This document shows positions 7,496-16,737 of a stretch of DNA of 38,392 nt, in pieces. The stretch lies in assembly GCA_964508895.1 (NCBI GenBank), contig CAZDWF010000019.1, positions 1 to 38,392 on the forward strand. Direction: 5' to 3'. Position numbers and translations under genes: made by a program. The stretch is from M55B132 sp964508895 (lineage in GTDB: Bacteria; Bacteroidota; Bacteroidia; Bacteroidales; B18-G4). Every line of letters starts with the position of its first letter. The stretch's first letter is position 1. The notes under the pieces are model-generated. The model worked only from the letters and a program-made list of their open reading frames with translations, ran no database searches and was not told the DNA's origin.

Positions 7496-8872
7496 ATGCT
7501 AGTAAAATTCATACAATGGCTATTTTCCCTGTCCAGCCGGAGAACGAACTACGGTTCTTCCCGGTTTTTGACAGGAATCAAGAAATGGCAACTCATTAAC
7601 CGTTTTAATAAAGGATTTGTGGTCAATGGAAAGGCTAAAATGTCGCTGAAACGTAGTTACCAGCACTGCTGTGTGATTGCGCCAACGGGAGCAGGAAAAA
7701 CTACCCGGATTATTCTTCCGAATATTCTAAACCTTGAAAATACCAGTGCGATTATTACCGATCCGTCCGGGGAACTTTATGAACTCTCAAAGGGATACCT
7801 TCGTTCTAAAGGATATTCAGTGAAGCTCCTTCGCATTAATGATGCCGAGAGTTCCCTAAAGTACAATCCCCTTTTCCGTTGCCACTCATATACCGATATC
7901 CAGAAGTTAACAACAATCCTGGTCGATACAGCATATCAAGAAAATCGGGGCGAGGCATTCTGGGATGAGTCTGCAAAAAGTATTATTGCAATACTTCTCA
8001 GGGCAATTAAACAACTTCCTTTGGAACAGCAAACACTAGGTCAGCTATATCGTCTGCTAAACAAGTTCGGCCATAAAACAGAAGAGGTAAACGAACTCAT
8101 GGCGGATAAATTGGATGATGCCAGCTTTGAAGAATTCAAGGCGTTTCTCAGCCAGGATGATAAGGTGATGAACAGTGTCCTGAGTACGGCTAAAGTCGCT
8201 CTCAGCAAGTTTTCTGACCCCAACCTGGATTTATTGACCAGTGAAGAGACCTTGCTCTTTGAGTCCGTTCGAGACCGTAAAACGGCTGTTTTCATTGTGG
8301 TGCCCGAACATGAAGTACAGTATTACAGCTTTATCCTGACGGTTCTTTACACACAGATATTCAACTTTGCAATGGAGCTTCCCCAGCGTGGAAGACCCTA
8401 TCTTCCAATACTATTCCTCTTAGACGAATTTGGAAACTCAGGGAAACTGCCGGGATTCTCAACTATGATTACAACGCTTAGAAAGCGAAAATCTGCGGTT
8501 ATGGTAGTTCTCCAAGATTATCAGCAGATTGTTGATACTTATGGACAGGCTAATGCTTCCACAATTTATAATGGTGGTTTTGCTTCCAAGATATTCATGC
8601 CGGGAATGTCCCAACAGCTTTGTGAAGATGTCAGCCGAATGCTTGGCAAACGTACTCTTTCTGTCCGAGAAATGGGATATCAGGAAAGAAATGGGCGCAA
8701 TCCCTACCGAGAGTCCCAACTTGGACGTGAATTACTCACACCGGATGAAATCCGCACCATGAAAGACAACAGGGCTATATTTCTTCATGGAAACCAGCTT
8801 CCCATCTTTCTCAAAACTACTCCCTGGTATAAGAATGCTCGTTTACGTCAACGTACAAAAATCGGTGTGTGA
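7496..8872 (+). CDS. Type IV coupling protein (VirD4/TraG-like ATPase)
   Basis: Coupling proteins bring the relaxosome to the mating pore and pump DNA. Walker A is APTGAGKTT at residues 62-70 and Walker B ends in LLDEFGNSG (D310, E311). A VirD4-type QDYQQI segment and the glycine-rich region after it are also present. At 458 residues it lacks the usual N-terminal membrane spans: the first 60 residues (IQWLFSLSSRRTNYGSSRFL) are only weakly hydrophobic. The very small membrane protein encoded next (8872) may supply the anchor. Mating-pore genes are absent from the window, so transfer would rely on a helper element. Confidence 0.92.
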   Translation: MLVKFIQWLFSLSSRRTNYGSSRFLTGIKKWQLINRFNKGFVVNGKAKMSLKRSYQHCCVIAPTGAGKTTRIILPNILNLENTSAIITDPSGELYELSKGYLRSKGYSVKLLRINDAESSLKYNPLFRCHSYTDIQKLTTILVDTAYQENRGEAFWDESAKSIIAILLRAIKQLPLEQQTLGQLYRLLNKFGHKTEEVNELMADKLDDASFEEFKAFLSQDDKVMNSVLSTAKVALSKFSDPNLDLLTSEETLLFESVRDRKTAVFIVVPEHEVQYYSFILTVLYTQIFNFAMELPQRGRPYLPILFLLDEFGNSGKLPGFSTMITTLRKRKSAVMVVLQDYQQIVDTYGQANASTIYNGGFASKIFMPGMSQQLCEDVSRMLGKRTLSVREMGYQERNGRNPYRESQLGRELLTPDEIRTMKDNRAIFLHGNQLPIFLKTTPWYKNARLRQRTKIGV

Positions 8873-9147
8873 TGAAAACAATCATAGTAATTATATTTCT
8901 GTACGTTTTTTATCGTATGATCTTTCAGTGGGTTCTGGGACAAAATGGCTCAGGCAATGGACGAGGAATTCTAAGTGATCTCCTTTCTGGAATATGGTCT
9001 ATCTTACGATCAATTATAAAGGGATTTTTTAAGCTAGTAGGATGGCTTATTGAACAGTTTTGGGCGTTATTATTGTGGCTGCTGAAGGTAGTCAGAAATC
9101 TGCTCCGGTTTCTTTTCCGGTGGCTGATTTATAATCCAAACAACTAA
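8872..9147 (+). CDS. Small membrane protein linked to the coupling protein, 91 aa
   Basis: The ATG at 8872 overlaps the last base of the coupling-protein stop, so I prefer it to the GTG one codon earlier. The product has an N-terminal hydrophobic segment (TIIVIIFLYVFYRMIF), a Gly/Asn-rich turn, and a long hydrophobic, Trp-rich stretch with interspersed Lys/Arg (about 35-85) that could form one or two amphipathic or membrane helices. I infer a role as membrane anchor for the truncated coupling protein; no homologue is recognised. Its stop lies inside a 9-bp inverted repeat (TAATCCAAA 9132-9140, TTTGGATTA 9149-9157). Confidence 0.65.
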   Translation: MKTIIVIIFLYVFYRMIFQWVLGQNGSGNGRGILSDLLSGIWSILRSIIKGFFKLVGWLIEQFWALLLWLLKVVRNLLRFLFRWLIYNPNN

Positions 9148-9380
9148 GTTTGGATTACAGGGATCTCAAAGGGATTTTCCCTTTGACAAGTTGCATTTGT
9201 AGCGGTGTATACCGGTACAAATGCGTACTTGCACCCACCGCACCGGCTAGTCCAAACCACGGTTCTGCGCTTTCAAATCTTAAGCCACCAAGAAGTGGAG
9301 TTTGCGAAAGATTTCCAAAAGGAAACGGAATAAAAAACGACCACCTGGAAGTGGTTTTATGCTGTGGTCTTTTGGAAATC
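9132..9380. other. Hairpin-rich noncoding region between mobilization and defence genes
   Basis: No convincing gene lies between 9148 and 9454. The stretch instead holds a chain of stems. TAATCCAAA 9132-9140 pairs with 9149-9157. CAAAGGGA 9167-9174 pairs with 9178-9185. GCATTTGTA 9193-9201 pairs with 9216-9224 and contains an inner CGGT/ACCG stem around a GTAT loop. CCAC-N6-GTGG occurs twice (9285-9298, 9341-9354). GATTTCCAAAAG 9310-9321 pairs with CTTTTGGAAATC 9369-9380, enclosing the second CCAC hairpin. Such density suggests a structured RNA, an origin (oriT or single-strand origin) or a recombination site. The sequence does not say which. Confidence 0.5.
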
Positions 9381-9454
9381 CTGAGGGCTTGTCTTTTGAA
9401 AATGGAGATATCTTTGGGCGGGTTTATGAAAATGAAGCAGCTAGAACAACAACA

Positions 9455-10876
9455 TCAATTAAAGGAAATTTCGTCACTATCTGAAAATATCACTAATCGC
9501 TTTGATGCCCTTGTTAGCGCAACATAGAAATTCTTAGGGCATTCAAATTTTTGGGCATTTAAGATGACTACAGTATCAAATTCCAAACCTTTTGTAAGAA
9601 GTGTAGATCCGATACATTTTCCTGATATTTTTCTCCCAGTGTGCCTTTTTATATCGCGAATTTCTTTCATCGCTTCGTAGACGCTTTTCTCATTAATATA
9701 GGCTTGCTCGATGGCTTTCACTAAATCGGAGTAAAGTTCGCCGCGGTAACACTTGTTATCTGGCAGGTGCTTTATTTGATTAAGTACAAATGCAATGGTT
9801 TTTAGTTGTTTGTTTACACTCAAGTTCTCTAAAGCCTTTCTTAATGGTTCTACGCGCAGTTTGGCTTGAAAATCTCTTTTGTTTTTTAGCCAATTTTCAC
9901 CTAACCAATTATTTATTTTGCTTTTACTAAAAAGTATCAATGAAATTTCCCGAATTGTTGAATAGATATTTGTAATGTCTGCTTCATCAATTTGTTTAGG
10001 TAAAGAATAAAAATCCTTGTCGTCCATTGCTTCTACTAAATAGAAAGAATTATTAAAGGTTTTAACGAGTTTAGCTCTTGCATTCTTGTTGTGACTTACT
10101 GGATGAATTATCAATAAACTACTTTCATTTTTAATAATTTTCCGTAATTCAGCATTGTATTGCTCTCTAAAATCATAGAGCTGGTTTTCAGCAAAAAAAT
10201 GATTCTCGAAAGAATGAAATTCCTTCAAATGGATAGGGTTTTTAGCATTTATTTCTTTTCTCAATTTTATTAAATCCTCTCCAAGATTGTTGTTGGTTTC
10301 TATCCACCGCCAGGGTTTTTTGAGTTCACCCGTAAGCTTAAATGCATCAAGGTCTGTGTTGAAATCCACTAATTCTTCATTGTTAAAATCAAAAATCCCC
10401 TGTAATGGATCGCCTAAAATGTGAGTAGGTAAAATCTCAGATAACAAAGAAATAATTTGGTGTTGAGATCTGGTGCAATCCTGGTACTCGTCAACAAAAA
10501 TCCCAGAATGGTTTGCTATTATAACACTTCTTATTGCCTGTTTTTTAAACAGCTCAATTGCGGAACTAATAACAAAAGGAAAATATTCATCACTATCTTG
10601 TTCAGGAATACTTTGGTCTATTACAAAAGCTTCCACATACTTTTGAGCAAAGCCGCAAATGGTTTCCACTGAATAAGATGTTTTAACTCCTATTTTTCTT
10701 ACTTTTTCTTTAATGGAGGCAACTCCTGCATTTGTATGAGTTAATATAAGTTGATTGTTTTCCGATACATTTAGGCATTCAACAATACAATGGGTTTTAC
10801 CGTGCCCTGCGGGGGCAATAACCAAGCTTTTGGTTTCATTTATAAATGGTTTATATATTAAATCCACTTCAGTCAT
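9455..10876 (-). CDS. gajB: Gabija GajB, UvrD/Rep-family (SF1) helicase-like protein
   Basis: The second gene of a Gabija anti-phage system. GajB senses or acts with GajA during phage DNA attack. Using ATG 10876, which overlaps the gajA stop (ATGACTGA), gives 473 residues, near the usual ~500. SF1 motifs are clear: Walker A APAGHGKT (21-28), Walker B DEYQD (129-133), motif III GDPLQGIFDF, motif V KGLEFDTVVIL, motif VI YVALTRASKRL. An upstream TTG at 10906 would add ten residues. A lone UvrD-like helicase is possible, but the overlap with an OLD-type nuclease gene makes Gabija the best reading. Confidence 0.88.
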   Translation of the reverse strand: MTEVDLIYKPFINETKSLVIAPAGHGKTHCIVECLNVSENNQLILTHTNAGVASIKEKVRKIGVKTSYSVETICGFAQKYVEAFVIDQSIPEQDSDEYFPFVISSAIELFKKQAIRSVIIANHSGIFVDEYQDCTRSQHQIISLLSEILPTHILGDPLQGIFDFNNEELVDFNTDLDAFKLTGELKKPWRWIETNNNLGEDLIKLRKEINAKNPIHLKEFHSFENHFFAENQLYDFREQYNAELRKIIKNESSLLIIHPVSHNKNARAKLVKTFNNSFYLVEAMDDKDFYSLPKQIDEADITNIYSTIREISLILFSKSKINNWLGENWLKNKRDFQAKLRVEPLRKALENLSVNKQLKTIAFVLNQIKHLPDNKCYRGELYSDLVKAIEQAYINEKSVYEAMKEIRDIKRHTGRKISGKCIGSTLLTKGLEFDTVVILNAQKFECPKNFYVALTRASKRLVIFSDSDEISFN

Positions 10877-12636
10877 TGTCAGCCCATTTTGAAATATTTT
10901 CGACAATTGAAAAGAGTCTAGTATTTTTTAAATCTTGAATGTGTTGAAAAAACACGTTTCCAATGACTTCCCCGTGGTCAATTCGTTTAAACCATGCGTT
11001 GTTCTTGGATTTTGAAGCTAAACCAAGTGCTGTCCTGGTTTTTTCATCATCATGATTTAACCAGTCTTCTGGTAAATTGCCTTCAAATTTACTGTCTACA
11101 GATTGTGAAATACTTTCCAATGTCATGTCAAAGTGGAGATATTTAATTATGCTCTGAATACCAGACCAGTTCATGTCATTAAATATCTGTTGTTCAATTG
11201 CAAGTCCTTCCTCGCAATTAAAGATTTCAATATCAAGGGCTTTTAAATCATCTTTTGAGGGAGTAAGTTTATCATCATTGTCTGAGTCACAAAATACGCA
11301 AACATCCTTCTTTAACTGAAAAAGACGCTCTGCTCGCGAGGTGAAACTATTTCCTTCGCCCAAAGTGTAAACGACACCAATTTCAGAAAAGCTTGGTAAC
11401 CCATTATCTATTCTGTGCTCGTCTATAGCTCTGCAAATACCTAATTCGGTTTTCCCCTCACATACGATTGCTTTTTGTGCATATATTGCTTCAGGACAGG
11501 CCCTGACTATGTTTTGAAATTCTTCTGTACATTCTGTCAGTGAACATATTCCGCTATCATTCTTTACTATATATATGTTTGAATAATCCAATTCCTCAAT
11601 AACATTCTGGGAATGAGTGGTTATTAGTATTTGACCACGTCTTCTTCTCGCTAGGCTTCGTATTAAGTTTTTAACTCTGTCCGGTTCTAATCCTTGTTCA
11701 ATTTCATCAACCATCACGACACCACCAGCTTCTGCAATTAGTGATTGAATAGACATAGATAATAACCTTTTTGACCCTTTCCCTTTCTGTCTTAGTGGAA
11801 TCTGGGTGTCGTGTAAGCAAACCCTATTGTCCTTTATTGAAATATCTCTAAAGTCAATTGTCGTATTTGCATCAGCGAGCTTGATACCAAAGTTTTTTGA
11901 AGCACGAACTACCTTTTCAATTACAGGACTAAAGTCTTCAAACGAGTTCTCATCTATTTTGGTTTTAGCTTCTCGTAAGGCATCTAAAATTATATTCTTT
12001 TCTTCTTTTGTCTCGTGTTCTTGTTCAAGTTTTAGTAAAGAAAAAAGCGGCCTTCCCTTGCCCCATGAAAAATGATGGTCTGTATAATCAGAAACTAAAA
12101 AGGAATTGAGCTTGGCTCTTGTGGCTGCTGTAATCGTAAGGGGGTCGTTTCGCCCGTTTATTAATGTCCAACTTGGTTCTAGTTCTTTATCAACAGATAA
12201 TCTAACTGTTATGGCAGGTTTTGAATTATCACTAATTTCATCTTCAATGGCACCTGTTTCTAGGTTAAATCCTCTGATTTGAAAACCATATTTCCCTTTC
12301 AATAATGCCTCNNNNNNNNNNAGAAATATTCAACGAACAGGTCAAGTTCGGTAAAACACGTTTAAAAGGAAAAATTGCATCAACATCTGCCTCTGGCACA
12401 TCAACTAACGTCGCTTCTATTTCTATTGGCTTCTCGATATCACAATTAAAAAAATCACTGTCATAAAATGTAATATTCCAGTTTGATGAAAGGACATAAG
12501 ATATTGCATCAAGAATGGTAGTTTTGCCTGAATCACCTCTGCCAACCAAACAAATAAATCTATTCCTATAGAAAGTGTGTTTAAGCTCTTTAATCCCCCT
12601 AAAATTTTTTATCTCTAAGCTATGAAGTGTTGCCAT
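10869..12636 (-). CDS. gajA: Gabija GajA, OLD-family ATPase/TOPRIM nuclease, interrupted by assembly gap
   Basis: GajA couples an ABC-type ATPase to a TOPRIM endonuclease that cleaves DNA. The N-terminal piece (12322-12636, 105 codons) contains Walker A GRGDSGKT (32-39). The rest (10869-12311, 480 codons) carries a signature-like region GKGSKRLLSMS, Walker B VVMVDEIEQGLEP, the H-loop ITTHSQN, and the TOPRIM residues VCEGKTELG and FCDSDNDD. Both pieces meet the 10-N gap exactly at codon boundaries, so a true gap length divisible by three would leave the gene intact. With a short gap the full protein would be near 590 residues, fitting GajA (~578). The apparent frameshift is best blamed on the arbitrary N count. 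Confidence 0.85.
12312..12321. other. Assembly gap (10 N) inside gajA
   Basis: Ten N characters interrupt gajA. The length is probably a placeholder. Ten is not a multiple of three, which is why the reading frame appears broken across it. Confidence 0.98.
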
Positions 12637-12648
12637 TGGTTTTGTTTT

Positions 12649-12662
12649 AATTCATATGAATT
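12649..12662. promoter_or_regulatory. 14-bp palindrome upstream of gajA
   Basis: AATTCATATGAATT is a perfect 14-bp palindrome 13 bases before the gajA start, in the 58-bp gap between the restriction gene and gajA. It may be an operator. AT-rich palindromes of this length also arise by chance. Confidence 0.25.
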
Positions 12663-12694
12663 CTTTTTTAAAGTCATCCTATTTGTTTTTACCA

Positions 12695-15196
12695 TTAATC
12701 CTCATTTACAAAAATTTGTTTGTATTCTTCGCTGCTTAAAACGGTGTCATATCCACCAACTGCTTGCCCCTTATGTCTGTTTATCCCTGTATATTCAAGG
12801 CTGGTATCTTCATATCGTTTAAACTTATATACAGCATCATTCATCAGGGAACCATTAAATACACCCAAGCTTACGAGCAATTCAAAATCCTTTACTGTCA
12901 GACCAGTAACCTTCTTGAAAAGACCTGGTTCTAATTTGGTGATAACATCTTTCAATGTATGCTCACGGAAATCTGTTAGATACATGAAAACGGGAATGCG
13001 TGTTGCAAATTTGATGAGTTTTTCTTGTATTTGCTTTCTTAGGCTTTTGTACTCTTTTTCTTCTTCTGTCAGCTCTTTCTTTTCCTTCCTACTTATCTGC
13101 TCATCATTTTTCTCCTTCTTGGCTTTTTTAACTGCTTCAGACTTATTGATTATTGTCTCAATATCTTGGTTCAAGGATCTGAATCCCTCTATGCTCATTA
13201 AAGCACTTAGAGCATCTGGATTATTCTTTATTCTCTCTAATGTTTCGTTGTCAACATTGACAAGAAGGGCTGATTCCCATCTTCTTGCCAGAAGGGTGGC
13301 CGTTGTGCCACTCATAGCAATATCAAGTACGCCAGCAGCATCTACTTGTTTCATTGAGCTACCGTCGTAGGCAAGTACCGGTAGGAAATGAATAAACTCT
13401 GCCACATTCTTCTCTGGATTCGACTCGTTCACATTCAGGCGACAGGCATAATCAGCAATTTGGCTCAAGGCACGATTGGGTGCGAAATCAAAAACATAGC
13501 ATTCCTGCTTAATGATCTCCATTTTGTTAGGTGATTCACCATCCGGATTGTTGATGGCCCACGGGGATTGAACCCTAAAAGCAGCTTGAAAATATGTTTC
13601 TGGGCTTGAGGAATTGCGTAACATAAAGATTCCAGTCCAGGGCTTCACAGTTACACCTGTTGTAAGCTTACCACATGAAAGTGTAATAGTTTTCGTTCTA
13701 AGCGGATTATCTATTGCTCTCATGACAGGTGGTAGTGCTTCCACACCAATTCCTGCTTGTGTGCCGGCAGCAACAATGATTTCAAAATCATGATAGAATA
13801 TGTTGTTTGGCCTTGACATCAAGTTTTTCATGGCGTGGCATGACGCAACACTTGGTAAGAACCAAAAAGTGTGGTTTAAAACACTCAATAGTCTTGAATC
13901 CGAAAACGGCATGGGTGGTTTTCTGGCACCGAGTTTCAGATTGTCAATTGTGGTCTCAGAAAAACTTCCGCGAATTAAGTCTAGCCATTTTTGCACATAG
14001 CTTTCCATTCTAAAACGTGAACCTTCTCCAATTCCTGTGGCTTCAAAAAACACATTGAGATCAAACTCATTGAATTCCCCACCAATTGCAACTTCCCTTA
14101 TTGAATCGGGCATCTGATAAGTGAGCATAACCATTCTTGGGAGGCTCTCATATGGATTGTTTTCTCCCTCCCAATTTTCTTTAGCACGTTGTTCATCAGA
14201 GTATGTCCAATTGAAAATCTGCTCTTCAATAAATTCACCCGAAGTGATTGCTCTAAACGGTGTCCCTGATAAATACAGAAAACCATTTGTTGTAATGGGA
14301 ATCATGTCTTCATCAAAGTAATCGATACCCTCCCCTTCAGCGAATTTGACTTCTTTAGCATCTTCTGATTCGAACAGGTCTTTGGCATTTTCACGCCATG
14401 CTCCGTAATGATACTCGTCAAAAACAACACAATCCCAGTTGGTGGCATGTACCCACTCGTTTTTGGTTTTAATCCCTCCTGTGGATGCATTTTTGCCTAA
14501 ATAATCTTGGAACGAACCAAAGCAAACAAAGGGCTTATTAGTATCAATATCTTCATATGCCAATCCATCTCTGCATACAAATTGCCAACCTTCAAAATCT
14601 ACATGGGTCAATAAATCCTCTTTCCATGCACTTTGTACAGCAGGTTTAAATGTGAGGACTAAAACTTTTGTCCAACTCATTTTTTTTGCCAATTGATAAG
14701 TGGCAAATGTTTTCCCAAAACGCATTTTAGCGTTCCATAAGAAGTGAGGAACTTTATCAGGATTCTCATTTCTATAGTTTGCAAAATACTGAGCACATTT
14801 CTCTACTGCTTCTTTTTGCTCAGGGCGCATTTCAAAGCTTAGCGAACGATTCTCTTCGTTCAACTCTCCCTTCTTCACTGAAATTAATGCTGCTTGAAGT
14901 TCTCTTAAAGAACATTCAAACCATTCTCCATCAGAATTTCTTATTCCTATCTGTTTGAGGTAGCGATGCACATCATGATCAGAAAAAATGGAACCATCAT
15001 TTCGCATGGCATTTTCTTCCAATACAATCCGGTACTCTGATCGGGTGGCACCAACTTGCTCTTTGATTCGTTCTTTAGCAGATCGGTTAGTAAATCCTAC
15101 TTTTAACTGTCCTTTACGGCTATCATCATTCGGGAGCTCGTAGGCATATATTGTGGGCGTGGCCTCTGGCTTTGGGGGGAAGAATTTTGTTCTCAT
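12695..15196 (-). CDS. Restriction subunit: GIY-YIG nuclease fused to SF2 (DEAD/DEAH) helicase
   Basis: An 833-residue protein that probably performs ATP-dependent DNA cleavage. Residues 16-80 look like a GIY-YIG nuclease of the T5orf172 kind (IYAYELP, then LKVGFTNRSAKERI, with a downstream acidic/His segment). The SF2 engine follows: Walker A-like AKMRFGKTFATY, motif II VVFDEYHYG, motif III LSGTPFR, and later helicase-C residues LSCGKLTTGVTVKPW and FQAAFRVQSPW. A Lys/Glu-rich coiled region precedes the C-terminal specificity-like part. It lies 8 bp after the NPPY methylase gene, so the three genes form a restriction-modification operon. Type I/III/ISP-like architecture is inferred; recognition sequence and class are unknown. 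Confidence 0.8.
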   Translation of the reverse strand: MRTKFFPPKPEATPTIYAYELPNDDSRKGQLKVGFTNRSAKERIKEQVGATRSEYRIVLEENAMRNDGSIFSDHDVHRYLKQIGIRNSDGEWFECSLRELQAALISVKKGELNEENRSLSFEMRPEQKEAVEKCAQYFANYRNENPDKVPHFLWNAKMRFGKTFATYQLAKKMSWTKVLVLTFKPAVQSAWKEDLLTHVDFEGWQFVCRDGLAYEDIDTNKPFVCFGSFQDYLGKNASTGGIKTKNEWVHATNWDCVVFDEYHYGAWRENAKDLFESEDAKEVKFAEGEGIDYFDEDMIPITTNGFLYLSGTPFRAITSGEFIEEQIFNWTYSDEQRAKENWEGENNPYESLPRMVMLTYQMPDSIREVAIGGEFNEFDLNVFFEATGIGEGSRFRMESYVQKWLDLIRGSFSETTIDNLKLGARKPPMPFSDSRLLSVLNHTFWFLPSVASCHAMKNLMSRPNNIFYHDFEIIVAAGTQAGIGVEALPPVMRAIDNPLRTKTITLSCGKLTTGVTVKPWTGIFMLRNSSSPETYFQAAFRVQSPWAINNPDGESPNKMEIIKQECYVFDFAPNRALSQIADYACRLNVNESNPEKNVAEFIHFLPVLAYDGSSMKQVDAAGVLDIAMSGTTATLLARRWESALLVNVDNETLERIKNNPDALSALMSIEGFRSLNQDIETIINKSEAVKKAKKEKNDEQISRKEKKELTEEEKEYKSLRKQIQEKLIKFATRIPVFMYLTDFREHTLKDVITKLEPGLFKKVTGLTVKDFELLVSLGVFNGSLMNDAVYKFKRYEDTSLEYTGINRHKGQAVGGYDTVLSSEEYKQIFVNED

Positions 15197-15204
15197 TGTT
15201 TATA

Positions 15205-16737
15205 CTAGTTCAAATCTCGTACTGATGAATTGATAAAGTCTATTTCCTCGTTTGTTAGGCGATATTTCTTAAATAACATTTCATCATTCCACGATTGTGC
15301 AAAATCTTGCACTGGGACATATTCATAAACTCCTCTTCTTGATTCTTGAGTTATTTTCTTAATTGAAACCATGAAGTGAAAGAACTTTGTGTTTATGTAT
15401 GACAAGACATTTTTCATCACTTTTCTTGAAACAAACGGTCCTACAACTAAATATGTTTCGCTGCAACATGATCCAGTATCAGGTATAATTGGTTTTATCA
15501 TATCAGTTTGACTATTTCCTGACCCGATCGCTTTCGGAACGAAAAGTTTGTTCTCATATAACCATTGCTCATTTTTCTTAACATACGCTTTATCAATATT
15601 TCCTAGGCCCTGTGTTTTCCAACCATTGTAATAAAAGAGGACACTATTTTCAAATGCTTCTAATTTGTATTTTGGCTTGATCCTTTTCATGCTATTTTTA
15701 ACTCTCACATCAAAACCAAACGGATCATTTGCACTAACTAGTTCAGAAAAGCTTTTCTCTTTAAATCTTGAAACTTTTCTAAGGATTGGAATAGCGTTAT
15801 TATTTCTTATGAAAATACTAGATCCTTTTTCCAGTAATTCGCGTTCAGCAGCGGATACTTTCCCTTCATGATAGTTTACTGTTTTGCATAAACCTGGATT
15901 ATCTCTGTCCCATAAGAAGTAACTCACACCTCCTTTTATCTCCACACCAGGGAAACAGTCTGCAGCATTTGTATAATCATGGATCTGCCTTATTCTCCTA
16001 TCTTTAAGCATTTGCTCTCTGTATTCTGACAACTCTCCAACTCTCCCCCCTGCAAACCATCTGGAAGGTGTAATCATGCTAATAAACCTTGGTTTAAGCT
16101 TTATGGCTTGCAGTACAAACTTATGGTATATAGGTTTTGCACTAGCTCCATGACCTCCATCGCTCAATTGATAGGGTGGATTTCCTATAATTACGTCAAA
16201 ATTCATATTAAAAATAATTTGAGGCTTATTGGTATGAATAAACTGATAAGCATGAGTTTCTAAATCGTTTGTTCTATTATATACTTCTTCACCAGCCCCG
16301 CAAAGGGTGCACTTACCATCTTTCCAGGTATGTTGCAACCGATTGTAGATTATATTACCTTGTTCAGAATTAAATTCAGTACATACGGAATATTCACCAT
16401 TCGCTTTTTTAGCGCAGTATATACTTCGCCTAGCAAGAAGAGCAGTAAGGTCTGTAATGGCAATACCAAATAATTGCTTTGTGAATATATGGTTGATACG
16501 CTCTTGCTGATTTGGGATTTGGTCTTTAAGCCGATCATTTAGTCGTTTGGCAATTTCACGAAGAAATACTCCAGACTTTGTTACAGGGTCAAGGAAAGTA
16601 GTTTCCTTGCTTTCAAATAACTCTTGAGGGAGCATATCCAAAATTTCATTAACCAATTTGGGTGGTGTAAATACTTCGTCATTGCTTAAGTTGGCTAGAC
16701 ATGAGAGTACGTCCGGATTATAATTAATCTTCAACAT
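15205..16737 (-). CDS. Eco57I-type N6-adenine DNA methyltransferase
   Basis: A 510-residue DNA methyltransferase. The SAM motif I is FLDPVTKSGVFLREI, a variant of DPACGSG, and the catalytic motif IV is NPPY (DVIIGNPPYQL), which marks adenine-N6 or cytosine-N4 chemistry. A small CxxC (KCTLCGAG) lies between them, possibly metal-binding. The C-terminal third resembles target recognition regions of Eco57I-type enzymes. It overlaps the upstream methylase-like gene by 14 bp and is followed at once by the helicase/nuclease gene. It would protect the recognition site, probably as a complex with the shorter subunit. Confidence 0.88.
   Translation of the reverse strand: MLKINYNPDVLSCLANLSNDEVFTPPKLVNEILDMLPQELFESKETTFLDPVTKSGVFLREIAKRLNDRLKDQIPNQQERINHIFTKQLFGIAITDLTALLARRSIYCAKKANGEYSVCTEFNSEQGNIIYNRLQHTWKDGKCTLCGAGEEVYNRTNDLETHAYQFIHTNKPQIIFNMNFDVIIGNPPYQLSDGGHGASAKPIYHKFVLQAIKLKPRFISMITPSRWFAGGRVGELSEYREQMLKDRRIRQIHDYTNAADCFPGVEIKGGVSYFLWDRDNPGLCKTVNYHEGKVSAAERELLEKGSSIFIRNNNAIPILRKVSRFKEKSFSELVSANDPFGFDVRVKNSMKRIKPKYKLEAFENSVLFYYNGWKTQGLGNIDKAYVKKNEQWLYENKLFVPKAIGSGNSQTDMIKPIIPDTGSCCSETYLVVGPFVSRKVMKNVLSYINTKFFHFMVSIKKITQESRRGVYEYVPVQDFAQSWNDEMLFKKYRLTNEEIDFINSSVRDLN

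Noticed and set aside
9132..9380. Retron or group II intron RNA
   Set aside because: No reverse transcriptase gene is present in the window and no domain V-like sequence was recognised.
9150..9527. Rightward ORF of 125 codons after the small membrane gene
   Set aside because: It overlaps gajB on the opposite strand, runs through the hairpin array and its product has a composition unlike a protein. A shorter ORF at 9302-9484 is rejected for the same reasons.
12265..12302. True frameshift in gajA
   Set aside because: The break coincides with the 10-N gap, and both frames end on codon boundaries there, so it is an assembly effect.
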